A DNA stretch of 64,000 bases from contig SCFE01000089.1 of NCBI GenBank assembly GCA_004352715.1, positions 1,095,661 to 1,159,660 of the forward strand, written 5' to 3'. Each line of letters opens with the position of its first letter. Position 1 is the first letter of the stretch. Below, in pieces: positions 11,205-23,869 of this stretch. The DNA is from Hofstenia miamia. Taxonomy: Eukaryota; Xenacoelomorpha; Acoela. Both the position numbers and the translations under genes were made by a program. Under the pieces are notes generated by a model. The model worked only from the letters and a program-made list of their open reading frames with translations, was not told the origin of the DNA and made no database searches.

Positions 11205-13195
11205 ATGTCAATATTATTAATTCTAGATGGCATTCAAAAAAACCCTGCGCCGATTTTGTATTACTATATTTATTTCGAAAGTTTGAATGCAAAAAACAAC
11301 ACTATTAACTATGTGCATATAAATTTTCAAAACCTGTCAAAGAAAAATTTTGAATTTAAGCAATTCATGTCCAATTTTAAAAATGATGTTATTCTTGGAA
11401 TCGCGGAAACCTGTCAAACAAAGATTTTGATAATTGTAGGTCTTTCAATAAATCACTTTGTATGCTACCGAAAATTGACTCTGACCAATTTGTCGAAGTA
11501 GCCTGCCTCAATCTTTCAAAAGCTTTTGACTCTATTAATCACGATATCTTATATATGAAATTAGAAAAGCTAGGATTTTCTGAAAGTAGCGCTAAATTAG
11601 TTATCTAACCAACAGAATTATGTGCGTCAAATTTAATAATACTTTCTCTAATTGGCTATTTATAAAAAACGGAGTAACGCAAAGTACTGTTCTTGAACCG
11701 CTACTTCTTAACGTATATGTAAACGACATGCACCAACATACGAATTGTCAATTGATTCAATACGCCGATGATACTTGCATTTTTAGTGGGAATACATCTA
11801 GAGGTCGATGGTAAACCGAACCAAAACCGAAACTGCGGTTTTTACGCAGACTGAAACCGAAACGACTCATTTTCACTTGCATGGTTTCAAACGGTTTTAA
11901 TGACTGGTAATTAGTAGCTGTGTAATACTGTCAAAGCTCTCGCTACTGGCGAAAAAGTGGTTGACAATTTAGGCAACAAAGGTGTCATCAGAACGCATGG
12001 GTTCAATTGGATCGAACACGATCACCAAGAAGCGATGCAGTCTTTCTGGTGTCAATGTTTCTTCTTTCATTAAGACTAAGAAAAACATTAAATTAATCTT
12101 GTAAATCCATAAGAAAATATAGCTTCGAAATTACATGTTTTCATTACAGAACAAAACCGAAACCAAGCCGAAACCGCGGTTTTGCCCCAAAACCGATCCA
12201 AACCGAACCGAACCGAAGTTAAAATTTCAAAACCGTCGACCTCTAAATACATCCTTAAATCAAGCAATAAATGATGTAAAACAAAATTGTGAAGTAAATT
12301 GAGTAAATATTTTAACATGCACAAATTAAACGCCAACTGTGAAAAACCTGAATTTTGCATGCTGAATCCTCAGGGAAAAGTGTATTGCTATCAAATTTTT
12401 CTTTACTTTTAATAAACTTCAATATCCTCTAAAGAATCTTTCAAATACCTAGGCATAACTATTGACTCAAAATTAACATACAAGTTGCAAGTAAAGGAAA
12501 TTTTAAAGCACATGGCAATGAATATTAAAACAGTATCACATGTAGATGAACATTTACCCCCTGCCAATATTATATAATTATTTCATGCTTTATTCATGAG
12601 TCATCATAATTATGCAAATACACTTTTTTCAAATTTAAATGAATCATTAGTAAAAAACTTACAATACAATTAAATTGGGCATTAAAAGTTTGTCAAAAGA
12701 AATTAAATTTTGTCATCTTTTATACGTTGTTTTAAATATTTGATTAAGTTTTTTAATATAATAAATCAATTACCTCCTTATAATTCAATATCATTTTCAA
12801 AATTTTGTCATAAGCGCAATATAAGAACTAATCGTTATACTAGCATTAAATTTCGTAAAACAAAATCAATCAACAGCCTTTTATTAATGTTGCAATTCGC
12901 AATTGTAATCGATTATCAAATGATATTAAAATGATTAAGAAGTGCAATTCAGTTTAAAATGAAATGAAATGCATTGATGTTGAAAGAAAAATTCATTTTG
13001 GGTAAATCATGGCTAGGATTCAAATTTTACAATAAAGAATATACAATAACGCGCAACTAATTTCCATAGATTTAGTAGAACAGATTTTCTAGTCCTGTTA
13101 TTTTTTGTAAATATTATAGTTATTTGTTATGATTCTTGGCGCTATTCAGATAGTCTTATAATTGAAAATATTATCTGAATAAAGAATATCTTATC
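11205..13195 (+). pseudogene. Degraded non-LTR retrotransposon (LINE, CR1/L2-like), interrupted
   Basis: The order of motifs on the plus strand is that of a two-domain LINE polyprotein. LLILDGIQKNPAP (like the GDIEKNPGP motif ahead of many LINE endonucleases) is followed by an endonuclease-type HINFQNLSKKNFEFKQF and DVILGIAETC. Reverse transcriptase motifs follow: LSKAFDSINHDIL, NGVTQSTVLEPLLLNVYVND, and the catalytic YADDTCIF at about 11761-11784. Beyond an inserted hAT-like element at 11799-12245 comes the RT thumb region with FKYLGITIDSKLTYK. The 3' end carries ATCTTATC-type short repeats at about 13165-13195, matching the minus-strand copies near 25410 and 31210. Multiple stops and frameshifts make it inactive. 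Confidence 0.8.
11799..12245. mobile_element. Non-autonomous hAT-like element, 447 bp, with 8-bp target duplication
   Basis: The ends are inverted: TAGAGGTCGATGGT at the left and the complement of TAGAGGTCGACGGT at the right. They are flanked by a perfect 8-bp direct repeat AATACATC at 11791-11798 and 12246-12253. An 8-bp duplication with short inverted ends is the hAT signature. The subterminal regions are full of ACCGAA/TTCGGT units in opposing orientation, which could act as transposase binding sites. There is no coding capacity. The element sits a few codons after the YADD motif of the host LINE. Confidence 0.85.
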
Positions 13196-13359
13196 ATATA
13201 TTATCTTAATACCAAAGACGTGCATGAGATATGGAGATCTCATAATGTACTCGGGAAACTATAACAGATAATGTTTGGATGCCCCAGCCAGTTGAATTCT
13301 TTGAGCCCATAGATTGGAAAGATCAAAAGTACTGATGCAAAGGATGTCATCACTGAGTT

Positions 13360-13845
13360 TTTGTTGAAATTTTTTAACATCATTAGTTTTAATTGTAATC
13401 ATTTATATATTTTATCGTAATTACAAACATTTTTTGCTGTAAATTTTTGAAATCAATTGACTAAATTTTAAAAATTTATATATTTAATAGTAAATAAAAC
13501 GGGTTTTGTTGAAAAATTTTTAGCATCAATAGTTTAAATATTAATAATTTATACATTTCATCATAAATATAACGGTGTTTTTTGAAAATTTTTATTGTCA
13601 TTTTGTTAAATTGTAATCAGTGTATATATTTCTTTGTAAATAAAAATGTTTTTGGTGTAAATTTTGACATCATTTATTTAGATTATAGCTGTTTATATAT
13701 TCTATTCTACATAATAACGTTTTATTGTACATTTTTAACAGTATTTAAATTGTACCCGTTAATATATTTAATTTTAAATAAAAAAGTTATTTTTGTTGTT
13801 CATTTTTTACAATTTTTAATTGTAATGTACAGAAATATACACTAC
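13360..13845. repeat. Minisatellite, about 71-bp period, 7 degenerate copies
   Basis: Units begin near 13363, 13432, 13503, 13575, 13646, 13716 and 13787, a spacing of 69-72 bases. Each unit has a TTTTTGTTGAAATTTTT-like start, a CATCA-T-AGTTTAAATTGTAAT middle and a TTATATATTT..TAAATAAA end. The 101-codon frame at 13582-13887 is a by-product of the repeat and not a gene. Confidence 0.75.
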
Positions 13846-13889
13846 GTATTTTTCGTGGCTCATTCCTATCCAACAATGAAGGTATGATG

Positions 13890-14343
13890 AATATAATCAA
13901 TGTTCATTGAACTATAGATGAAATTCAGTGTATGAAAAAGAAAAGAAGAACATATTTAAATCATTACCATTTCCTTACTGCATTTTATATTTAAGAAGAT
14001 GTATAAAGTCTGCAACTATATAAAGTGAATATACAACATCTATGTGCATAAATAATATCATATGTATAATTTTTTCTAGATACTACTTTGCTTTTTATCA
14101 AAAAATTCAAGTTCATATCATTAAATTTTTTATATTAGATTTTGGTATTAAGTTTTGCGAATATTTTTCTTTTGTCTTTGACAAAATAAATGTAACTTTT
14201 GCATACACTTTTAAGATGAATATATTAGCAAAAACAAATTAATTACAGCAAATATATAGGGAGCCTAAATAATGGAAATGTATGGAATTATTCAATGTAT
14301 TACTTTTCCTTAAATAGTCATGTTAGTAATTATATCAGATTTC
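13890..14343. other. No gene recognised
   Basis: AT-rich sequence between the minisatellite and the left end of the large inverted-repeat element. The frame at 14042-14242 is AT-biased and without motifs. Confidence 0.4.
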
Positions 14344-15140
14344 AGGAGATCTCCCTTTTTTCTGATTGATCAGAGGTGGGTCGTAGGAGATCTCACTTTT
14401 TTCTGATTGGTTGAGGGGGGACCTTTGACTCCTGCAAGCTCGTGGATATTTCCAGGAGCTTTGCTTGCACATATCTTTCTATTATTTGTTACTATACATG
14501 ACATTGTTAGCTCACATTTTACTTTGTGTTTTGTGATAATACATTGTTTACTAATGAATAATGTTCTTATCCATAAAAACTGCCATGCTTTTCTAATGAT
14601 TAACAATGAGTTTAATTTAATTCGTTTTTTTCAATACATACATGCAAAGGCTACATTTCCTTTTTCAAATACGTTTCTAATGATTAATATCTGCAATCAT
14701 TGTAATTAATTCCTTTTCACCAATTTTTCTTATCTGTAAAAAATTCCATGCAATTATATCTTTTTTCACTATTATCCAACATACAAAATAGGAAAATATT
14801 CGCCATACTTTAACATTACAGGCATATGAAATATAGACTTACAAGATAAAGACAATTTTGTTTTCCAAAAAATTATACATGTGATGCTATTATACAAAAT
14901 TTAATTCGTTTTTTTGGGCACTATTCCTTACATGCAAAGGGTTACAATTTGTTTTTCAAATATGTTGCTACACTTCATTGTAAAAATTCTTACATTTAAT
15001 TTGTTTTTTGCTAATATCCAATATAGGAACATTAAAATATGCACCATACTTAAACATTATAGGTGTATGAAATATAGACTTACATGATAAAGGCAATTTT
15101 GTTTTCCGAATAAATTATACATGTGATGTCATTAGTAGGA

Positions 15141-17249
15141 TTTGTACATACACATGCTTTCATTAATACACTTATGATATTAGTTTTACACAACCGTTTT
15201 TTCTCTGGATATCTTTTTGGATTATAAAGTTTTTCAGGGCTGTACACATTTGATGACTGTTACATCTTTTGTCAGCTTTGCACATTTTTCAATTTATTTG
15301 GTTTATGACTCTTGCTCACAGTCTTTTTGATATCTTTTCTATTGTATTGTGTAGTTGCCATAGAAATGAGAATATGCTTTTTCAGGCAATTCACCATGCT
15401 TCTATTTGATGTATTGCTGCACTCTCAATTCCTCTTTGCTGGATATGAATTCCAATCATTAAATTAGTCAACTCTGTGTTGAGAACACTTTCTAAATGTA
15501 CAAATGCTTGTAAATAGTATAATTTCCATACATGTGAATGGTATTTAGAGGGCAGATTACCAGAATTTCAAGAAAATATTGAAATAATTATTTATAGGTA
15601 AAGAACAACATCTATAAAATCACTTAACCACAGTATAAACTCTGCCATGATTAGAAAAATTTAATACATATTCAGTTAAAATCATTCTAATGGTACAACA
15701 AATCAAATATCAATGTGTATAATTTATAGTTTCAGTAACCTACTAATTAAAAAATAGGAAATTTTAAAATGCATGTGATTAAAAAAAATATTAAATGTAG
15801 CAAAAATCATTATAGATAATTTAGTTTGAAGTGGTAATTTAAAAACATACTTGATTAAATGTTAAATATTATAATATAGATCTGTTATGAAAACAAAAGT
15901 ATCATCATACCTTGTTATTCACATGTAGGTGCATTTAAAACCAAAATGTATTGCCTTCAAACTTTGAGTTTTTGAGATCACCTTCTAAACATGCAAATGT
16001 TTGTAAATAGTGTATTATTCACATGTAAAAAATATAGGCACATGGTATTTTAAGGATAGATTGCTAAGAATTTCAAGGAAATGGCAAACTAATATTTTGA
16101 AAGCATAGAAGCTCTACAATATCACCCATATGCCAAGTTTCAGGTCATATATTGCTAAAAAATACAAATATTAATATGTGCTTGATTAAAATACNTTTGT
16201 ACATACACATGCTTTCATTAATACACTTATGATATTAGTTTTACACAACCGTTTTTTCTCTGGATATCTTTTTGGATTATAAAGTTTTTCAGGGCTGTAC
16301 ACATTTGATGACTGTTACATCTTTTGTCAGCTTTGCACATTTTTCAATTTATTTGGTTTATGACTCTTGCTCACAGTCTTTTTGATATCTTTTCTATTGT
16401 ATTGTGTAGTTGCCATAGAAATGAGAATATGCTTTTTCAGGCAATTCACCATGCTTCTATTTGATGTATTGCTGCACTCTCAATTCCTCTTTGCTGGATA
16501 TGAATTCCAATCATTAAATTAGTCAACTCTGTGTTGAGAACACTTTCTAAATGTACAAATGCTTGTAAATAGTATAATTTCCATACATGTGAATGGTATT
16601 TAGAGGGCAGATTACCAGAATTTCAAGAAAATATTGAAATAATTATTTATAGGTAAAGAACAACATCTATAAAATCACTTAACCACAGTATAAACTCTGC
16701 CATGATTAGAAAAATTTAATACATATTCAGTTAAAATCATTCTAATGGTACAACAAATCAAATATCAATGTGTATAATTTATAGTTTCAGTAACCTACTA
16801 ATTAAAAAATAGGAAATTTTAAAATGCATGTGATTAAAAAAAATATTAAATGTAGCAAAAATCATTATAGATAATTTAGTTTGAAGTGGTAATTTAAAAA
16901 CATACTTGATTAAATGTTAAATATTATAATATAGATCTGTTATGAAAACAAAAGTATCATCATACCTTGTTATTCACATGTAGGTGCATTTAAAACCAAA
17001 ATGTATTGCCTTCAAACTTTGAGTTTTTGAGATCACCTTCTAAACATGCAAATGTTTGTAAATAGTGTATTATTCACATGTAAAAAATATAGGCACATGG
17101 TATTTTAAGGATAGATTGCTAAGAATTTCAAGGAAATGGCAAACTAATATTTTGAAAGCATAGAAGCTCTACAATATCACCCATATGCCAAGTTTCAGGT
17201 CATATATTGCTAAAAAATACAAATATTAATATGTGCTTGATTAAAATAC
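15141..17249. repeat. 1054-bp direct duplication around a single N, likely assembly artefact
   Basis: 15141-16194 and 16196-17249 are the same length and appear identical, joined by one N at 16195. Lack of divergence next to a one-base gap suggests two overlapping contig ends placed in series and not merged. The other inverted arm (21000-22840) has only one copy of this block. Confidence 0.85.
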
Positions 17250-17280
17250 AAGAGTTAGAAACCAGAAATATTAAAAACAT

Positions 17281-17514
17281 GTGAAATATTGCAAATTTGT
17301 ACAAATAATGATAGCAAAAACATTATATTCAGGGGATCAAAGGTATACCAATGTTTCTATGTGTAGACATATTTTGAGATCTAAACCAAAGCCCCAGCTT
17401 TACATCTATTTTGAAATTGAAATCAATGAAAAGTATCAGCTTGCCAGGTCTAACAATTCACCTAAGATATTTCTGCCATCACTTCATTTTAGAGTGTTGA
17501 CTATGACCCCATGA
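17281..17514 (+). other. Open frame in the left inverted arm, unrecognised
   Basis: 77 codons, opened by a non-ATG codon in this reading, including MCRHILRSKPKPQLYIYFEI. It lies in the inner part of the left arm; the mirror region near 21200-21350 does not preserve the frame well. Possibly a scrap of the element's own gene, possibly chance. Confidence 0.15.
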
Positions 17515-18389
17515 TAATATATGAATTTGACAAGTCAAATTGATTTTAATTAGCTTAGACAAGTACTATTTAACACCATGTTACTCAAGATAGCAAAAAG
17601 CATAAAATCACTTCCATTATTGATTGAAATAGGAAACTTAGTAAGTGTTCAAGGAATAAATTCACCCAGTACTATCACACAAATCCTGAGTGTTGAATAA
17701 ATACCCAAATTTAAGTCCATATTCAGTAAAATTCAACAATAAACATACCTGTATAATAAAAAACCATGAAAGCAAAGTGTCAATTTCAAATCTGAGTTCA
17801 AAACATTCCTAGATTGACCAAGCTTTCACTTCAATTTACCCTTGTCAACCAGAATAACCATGAATTTGACATTCTTTAATGTAATATGAAAGAAGTGGTT
17901 TTCAAATATGAAGCACCATCAACCACAATATAAAATGAATAGCTGAAACATGTCAATTTTCAATAGATATGATTCATTAAATAGAACAAAGAACTTTAAA
18001 AATACAATATTATTTCATTATTTATTTGACAAATATTTTTTCCCAAATTTTTTCATTTTTACCAAATTCACTGCCCCATTTTCTTTTTGAGCTGTGTTGT
18101 TTAGCAATTATAATCTCCATGGAAAATAGCACATAGTATTTTTAGTCAAAATAAATTTGTATAGAATTTGCTTAATTTATTAAGAGTTTATTTGATATGA
18201 TATTTTAGAAATAACTAAACAAAGTTCTTAAATTCTTTTGTCTTTTTGACATTGGTAATAGAATGATCAGATAAATCCCTGTTGTTTTACTGTCATTTTG
18301 TTTGAATTTATTCACTTAATATTCATGTAGCATTCATTTTTTTCACAACAATTGGTTGTGATGATAGTGATTTTTGAAAATTTATTCAC

Positions 18390-18960
18390 TAAATATATAA
18401 TTCCATGCCTAAAATTTAATGGGAATTTTGAAATGATTGGCAGACTTTTTTTGGAAATCAGGGGCCCCACTTTTTTTTTTGGGGGCCTAAGCCCCTTTTG
18501 GGTCCAAAGTGCGGCGAAATTTTAATTCCCGGGGCTTTAAAAAAAGTAAACCCTAGGGAAATAGGGGGTCATGTAGCATTTCACAGCAGAATTCCAAATT
18601 TTTGAAAATGACCTCTATGTAGGAAGGGTCTAAAGGGAATAAATTTATTGTCCAAGAACAAAGTTCATGTAAATTATTGGTCCCACATGCATTAAAAAGA
18701 CATATTCCAGTAAATATTCTTATCCCATCATGTTTACCTGTGATCCCATGGGATACCTTTCATTTGGAAACGGAATTTTGAAAATATTATGAAGATTTTT
18801 TTGGAATCTGAGGTCCCACGTTCTTCTTTCAGGGTCCCAATCCCATTTTGGTACCAAGTGGGGCGAAATTTTAATTTCCTGGGCATTGAAACAAGTAAAT
18901 CCCATGGGAAAAGCGGGTCATGTAGCACTTCACAGTGGAAATTCCTAAAATGGCCCACAG
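18390..18960. repeat. Pair of divergent direct repeats, GC-rich, with homopolymer blocks
   Basis: 18415-18605 and 18770-18960 align to each other along their whole length (AATTTTGAAA..GGAAATC-GGGG-CCCAC..TTTTAATTCC..GGGTCATGTAGCA-TTCACAG). The first copy differs mostly by longer homopolymer runs such as ten Ts followed by GGGGGCC, where the second has mixed bases. They lie in the centre of the large inverted-repeat element. No protein family is recognisable. Confidence 0.55.
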
Positions 18961-19721
18961 AAAATCGGCTGTTGGGGCTAAAAGCCTCAAACTTCGCATA
19001 GATATGCTCAACATGGATACAATTATCACTGTATAGTCAAAGTCCAAATAACTCAAAATTTGCGAATTTCAGAAGTGAAATACCGCTACGTACAAGGGAA
19101 AAGTACACAGCGGTCGACGAAAATTATTATTTGGACCAGTGTGTACGTTTTTCAAAGTACACAGCAGTTGCTATGCCTATATATATATATATATACAAAA
19201 GTTGACCAAAATCTGTAAACAAAAGCATACCATAAGAAATATAGGCAAACACAAAATAATTGTCTGCTAATCAATTTTACATCAAGTTTAATTTTAGCAG
19301 AAATTCAAACCAAAATAAAATAGCACAATTTTGTTTTGCCAAATTACAATTACAATAAATTTGAAATAATTAAGATTGAAATTGTGATAAGTAAATGAAT
19401 GAAAAGTCAAATGACTGTAATTATGCCATAATAGGACAATGCATTATATATATTTTAAATTTCATTAGCTGTATAAGTTTTGTAAAAAAAAGAGAATTTC
19501 ACATTTCAAAATATAAAAATGACTTACCAAGTAAAGGAGAAACCAACTTTCACAATTGAACTCTTTGCAAAGATTGACTAGTGCATTAAAAACATGTTAT
19601 TCTAGTTAAGACAATTGAATTTTCAATATTTCTATTTGCCAATGAGCTTTGTTGAAATTATGCATATATTTCTAAGATTGCAGTACATTGAACATGGGTA
19701 GTTGTAAAAAGAATATTACTC

Positions 19722-19982
19722 TTGCCAGTGTTTTGGAGTGAGTTGTTGATTCAAGTCCAACCTACCCTATATATTTATATATTTTGTAAAACCACCTCTT
19801 ATTTTTCATGGTTCTATCTAAAAATTGATTATTTATGTAAAAATATATACAAGAAGAGAAAAAAATCTGACAAGGAATATGTATTTACACCTTCTAAAAT
19901 AAAAATACATGCTAAATTTCAACACAATAATTTGCTTATAAAAAATATTTTGGAGGTTTATTCTGACATTGAAGAACTTTAA
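19722..19982 (+). other. Open frame in the centre of the large element, unrecognised
   Basis: 86 codons ending in a Lys-rich tail (KKRKKSDKEYVFTPSKIK) before TAA. It has no motif and strong AT codon bias. Listed because it is one of only two longer frames in the 3.3-kb centre of the 14344-22838 element. Confidence 0.15.
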
Positions 19983-20133
19983 GTCCAATTAACATTTTGA
20001 ATTTTGTTCCAGTTCATTGTGCATAGCATTTAGGAAGGAAAAAGCAATTTCCATTTTGCAAAATAATTTTTACTGAAGGGTCATATTTTGTTTGAGTTTG
20101 ATATACATTATGAACTGTAAAATATACACCAAA

Positions 20134-20361
20134 CTATTCCAGGATATGATAATTCCTAATCTGCTTTACCAAATATTGCACATCAGATGTGAATCCTTTG
20201 CTGTATTTTCCTCTGACCTTTGGTAAATTCCCAAATGCTCTGGATTTAGGCAACCTTGTACCTTTTTGAACTTGTTTGATACATGTGGCCCTTCTCATCA
20301 TTCTTGATAGCCAAAGAGTGAATAAATTTAAACTATATGCACATTTATTAGCAAGCTTCAA
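20134..20361 (-). other. Basic open frame in the centre of the large element, unrecognised
   Basis: The minus strand encodes 75 residues with a basic middle (SRMMRRATCIKQVQKGTRLP, then KVRGKYSKGF) and ends LVKQIRNYHILE. Composition is less AT-biased than its surroundings and the basic character would suit a nucleic-acid-binding protein. No catalytic motif is present. It is the best candidate for a remnant of the element's own coding region. Confidence 0.25.
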
Positions 20362-22839
20362 TGTCTAAACCAATCAAATTAGTATACTGTCACTGATATT
20401 TTGAAATGTGAAAGAACAACAGATGAGAGTGTATCTGGCCTTTAATTATCATTTGAACTTGTAAATCATGTTTTGTATTGTGTTTTATTCCCTAATACAC
20501 TGTTCACACATTTTTTATCAGCTTCAAAAGTAAATAATTATAAAAGTATGTATTTTAATGTTACTTGTATATTTTCCTGAAGCAAATACACCTCCACATT
20601 TTAAAATATCAAGCAATTTCCATAGAAACCAAATAATTTATTAACAATACTTAGGGAAATTTCTGCAAATATACTAATTGTTAAGACCTTTACTATAAAC
20701 TTATGTAAACTTTGCAAATACTTGACTAAATTATTTTTCCAAATATTATTATGATATGTCATGGATTCAATGTAATCCCCTATTAATAATGAGATATAAT
20801 GTCAGTACACATTATTCATTAAGATTGCTACCATATATAATGAATTCTCCAACAGTCACACATGTAAATTTTAAAATTATTAAAAGTTTGATTATGTGAT
20901 GTGTGAACAAACACATTCTATAACCATGCCCACATTTTTCATGAATTAACCACAAGTTATGATTGATCAATTAGCACCTATCAATCAATTGTTAACAAAT
21001 GTTGTGTGATATTGCTTTTTGAATTTATTCCTTGAACACTTATTAAGTTTCCTATTTCAATCAATAATGGAAGTGTTGTTAAGTGATTTGTCTAAGCCAA
21101 TTAATATCAATTTGACTTGTTAAATTCATATATTATCATGGAGTCATAGTCAACAATCTAAAATGAAGTGATGGTGGAAATATCTTAGATAAATTGTTAG
21201 CCCTGGTTATACTAATACTTTGAAATGATTTCAATATCATAAATATGATGTAAAATAATACAATGTAAAAAAATGCAATCTCAAACACATGTAAAGCTGT
21301 GGCTAAGATCATGAAATTTGTCTACACATAGAAACATTGGTATACATTTGATGTCCATTGGGATGATATTAAGTAAATGTGTATTAAATTTTTCAAGTCA
21401 TAGCAGAGTTTATTCTGTGGTTAAGAAATTTTGTAGACATTGTTTTTTACCCATAAATAATTATTTCAATATTTTCTTGAAATTCTTGGTGATCTGCCTT
21501 CTCAATACCATGCACCTGTATGAAAATTATACTATTTACAAGCATTTGTATATTTAGGAAGTGATCTCAACACAGAGTTGACAAATTTAATGATTGGAAA
21601 TCATATCCAGCAAAGGAGAATCAAGTGTGTAGCAATATGTGAAATAGAAAAATTGTGAATTGCCTGAAAAAGCATATTCTCATTTCTATGGTAACTGCAT
21701 AATACAATGGAAAAGATATCAACAAGACTGTGAGCAGGAGTAATAAACCAAATAAACTGAAAAACGTGCAAAGCTGACAAAAGATGTAACAGTCCTGAAT
21801 GTGTACAGCCCTGAAAATCTTTATAAACTAAAAAAAATATGTAGAGAAAAAACTGTTGTGTAAAACTAATATCATAAGTGTATTAATGAAAGCATGTATA
21901 TGTATATATCCTACTAATAGTGTTGCATGTATAATTTATTTGGAAAACAAATTGCCTTTATCATGTAAGTCTATATTTCATATGCCTGTAATGTTTAAAT
22001 ATGCTGCATATTTTCCTGTTTTGTATATTGGATATTAGCAAAAAACAAATTAAATATAAGAATTTTTACAATGAAGTGTAGCAACATATTTGAAAAACAA
22101 ATTGTAACCCTTTGCATGTAATGAATAATCCCTGAAAAAACAAATTAAATTTTGTATGATAGCATCACATGTATAATTTTTTGGAAAACAAAATTGTCAT
22201 TATCATGTAAGTCTATATTTCATACACCTGTAATATTTAAGTATGGTGAATATTTTCTGTTTTGTATGTTGGATAATAGTTAAAAAATAAATAATTGAAT
22301 GGAATTTTTTCCAGATAGGAAACATTGGTGAAAATGAATTAATTACAATTATTGTAGATATTAATCATTAGAAATGTAGGGAATTTCATACAATGAAATA
22401 GCAGCATATTTGAAAAAGGATATGTAGCTCTTTGCATTTAATGTATAGAAAAAAAATGAAATATAATAAACCAATTGTTAATCATTAGAAATGTATTCAA
22501 GTTTTTACAGATAAGAACATTATTCATAAGTGAACAATGTCTTATCACAAAACAGAAAGTAAACTATCAGCTAACAATGTCATGTATATTAACAAATATT
22601 AGAAATATCTGTGCAAAAAAAGTAAACTTGTAAACTAAATTGGCTCTCTGTTAATAACACAAAAACTACTAAAAGTACATGAGTCATTAACTATATTCTA
22701 TCCTTGATGCCACTACAACCCCCATCAATATCCATGAGCTCATAGTGGTCAAATGTCCCCTCTCAACTTATCAGAAAATGTGAGATCTCCTATGACCCAC
22801 CTCTCAACCAATCAGAAAAAAGGGAAATCTCCTTTACTT

Positions 22840-23190
22840 GGATATAACTATGCATGTTGCTTGATTAAAAAATTGTTACAATAAAAATTTCATAACAAGA
22901 ACTTGTCATTAAACACATCAGTTTGCCTAAATCCTAAAATTCAAAAGTAAAAATTTTGTCTGAAATTTATTGTCCTCAACTTAAATTTGTCAAGAACATT
23001 TCTTTTCATGAAATATTTCAGTTTGCTAAAATCCTAGAATTCAAAAGTAAAAATTTTGTCTGAAAATTGTTTTGCTCAATTCAATTTTGTCAAAAACATT
23101 TGTTGGCATCAAATATATCAGCTTGCCCAAATCCTAATATTCAAACATAGAAATTTCATCAAAAATATTAATTTGCTCAGTATAGTTTTG
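22840..23190. repeat. Tandem AT-rich repeat, about 90-bp period
   Basis: Three to four degenerate copies of a unit containing CAGTTTGC-TAAATCCTA-AATTCAAA-GTAAAAATTTTGTCTGAAA (near 22918, 23028 and 23120). No coding content. Confidence 0.55.
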
Positions 23191-23850
23191 TTAAAATATT
23201 TCAACACTAGATGGCATATAATAGAATTCATGCATGCTCACATGGCAAATAGCCATAGGTTTTACAAGAACTTCAGGGTATCCCATAGGGACGGGGTCAT
23301 GTCCATCTATACTTCTAGTGGTCCACTTATATTGAATTTCAACTTTTCTAATTAGTTCTTCACATATGTTTGAAAATATAATACTATTAGAATTAAAATT
23401 GCTAATTACCAATGAATAGAAATTTTGTGTAATTGCTGTATAATTTTCTAGTAGTTGGTTGAAAACATGGATTATGGTTTTTATATCAATAGCAATTTTC
23501 TTTTGTAGTGATTTAACATGTTCATTAAATAACAAATTTGAGTCAAATTTAACCCCAAAATATTTAAAAGATTAAATTTCGAGAATTTTGGTATTTTCTA
23601 CTATCAGAAATTTTTTGGACGATTCTTTTCAGCATTATGAGGACTAATTAAACACAATTCAGTTTTTTAGCATTAATTCGTAATTTATGCATTGAAGAGT
23701 AATTGTATAATAATTGACAGCCTAATTCAAGTTGATTTATTTCCTTATCATCAGATTTGTCATCACAAAATACTCATGTATCATCAGCATAATGGATAAG
23801 ATTGGTCTTAGTATGATATTTCATATCATTTATATAAATATTCAGTTACC
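23191..23850 (-). pseudogene. LINE reverse transcriptase fragment
   Basis: Read on the minus strand: a palm remnant NLIHYADDT near 23800, then a thumb region with FGVKFDSNLLFNEHVKSLQKK and IKTIIHVFNQLLENY. The same order, YADDT then a K-F-L-G-V-x-x-D-S-x-L-x-F-x-x-H region, appears in the LINE copies at 11205-13195 and 25400-30470. Several stops interrupt it. Confidence 0.7.
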
Positions 23851-23869
23851 CTCATGAAACGTACAGCAG

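Larger units (their letters stand above)
14344..22838. mobile_element. Large element with about 2-kb terminal inverted repeats
   Basis: The left end (AGGAGATCTCCC at 14344) and right end (complement, AAATCTCCT, ending about 22838) begin inverted arms that can be followed inward for about 2 kb. Landmarks match in reverse order: two GGAGATCTC..TCTGATTGGTTGAG units at each tip, the CATGCAAAGG..TACA blocks, the TTGTCAGCTTTGCAC block, and finally CAAGGAATAAATTC at 17650 versus its complement at 21031. The central 3.3 kb holds no recognisable transposase. No clear target duplication is visible at the ends. The arms contain internal tandem repeats of about 280 bp. The left arm is inflated by 1054 bp through an apparent assembly duplication. 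The size and arm length fit a decayed or non-autonomous large DNA transposon or foldback element; the superfamily is unknown. Confidence 0.65.

Noticed and set aside
12088-12360. Minus-strand frame across the right end of the 447-bp hAT-like element
   Set aside because: It spans the junction between the element and the LINE and reads the ACCGAA-rich end; it is not a gene.
18720-19056. Overlapping frames on both strands in the GC-rich repeat near 18.7-19.0 kb
   Set aside because: Four mutually overlapping frames with no motif are explained by the local GC-rich composition with few stops.
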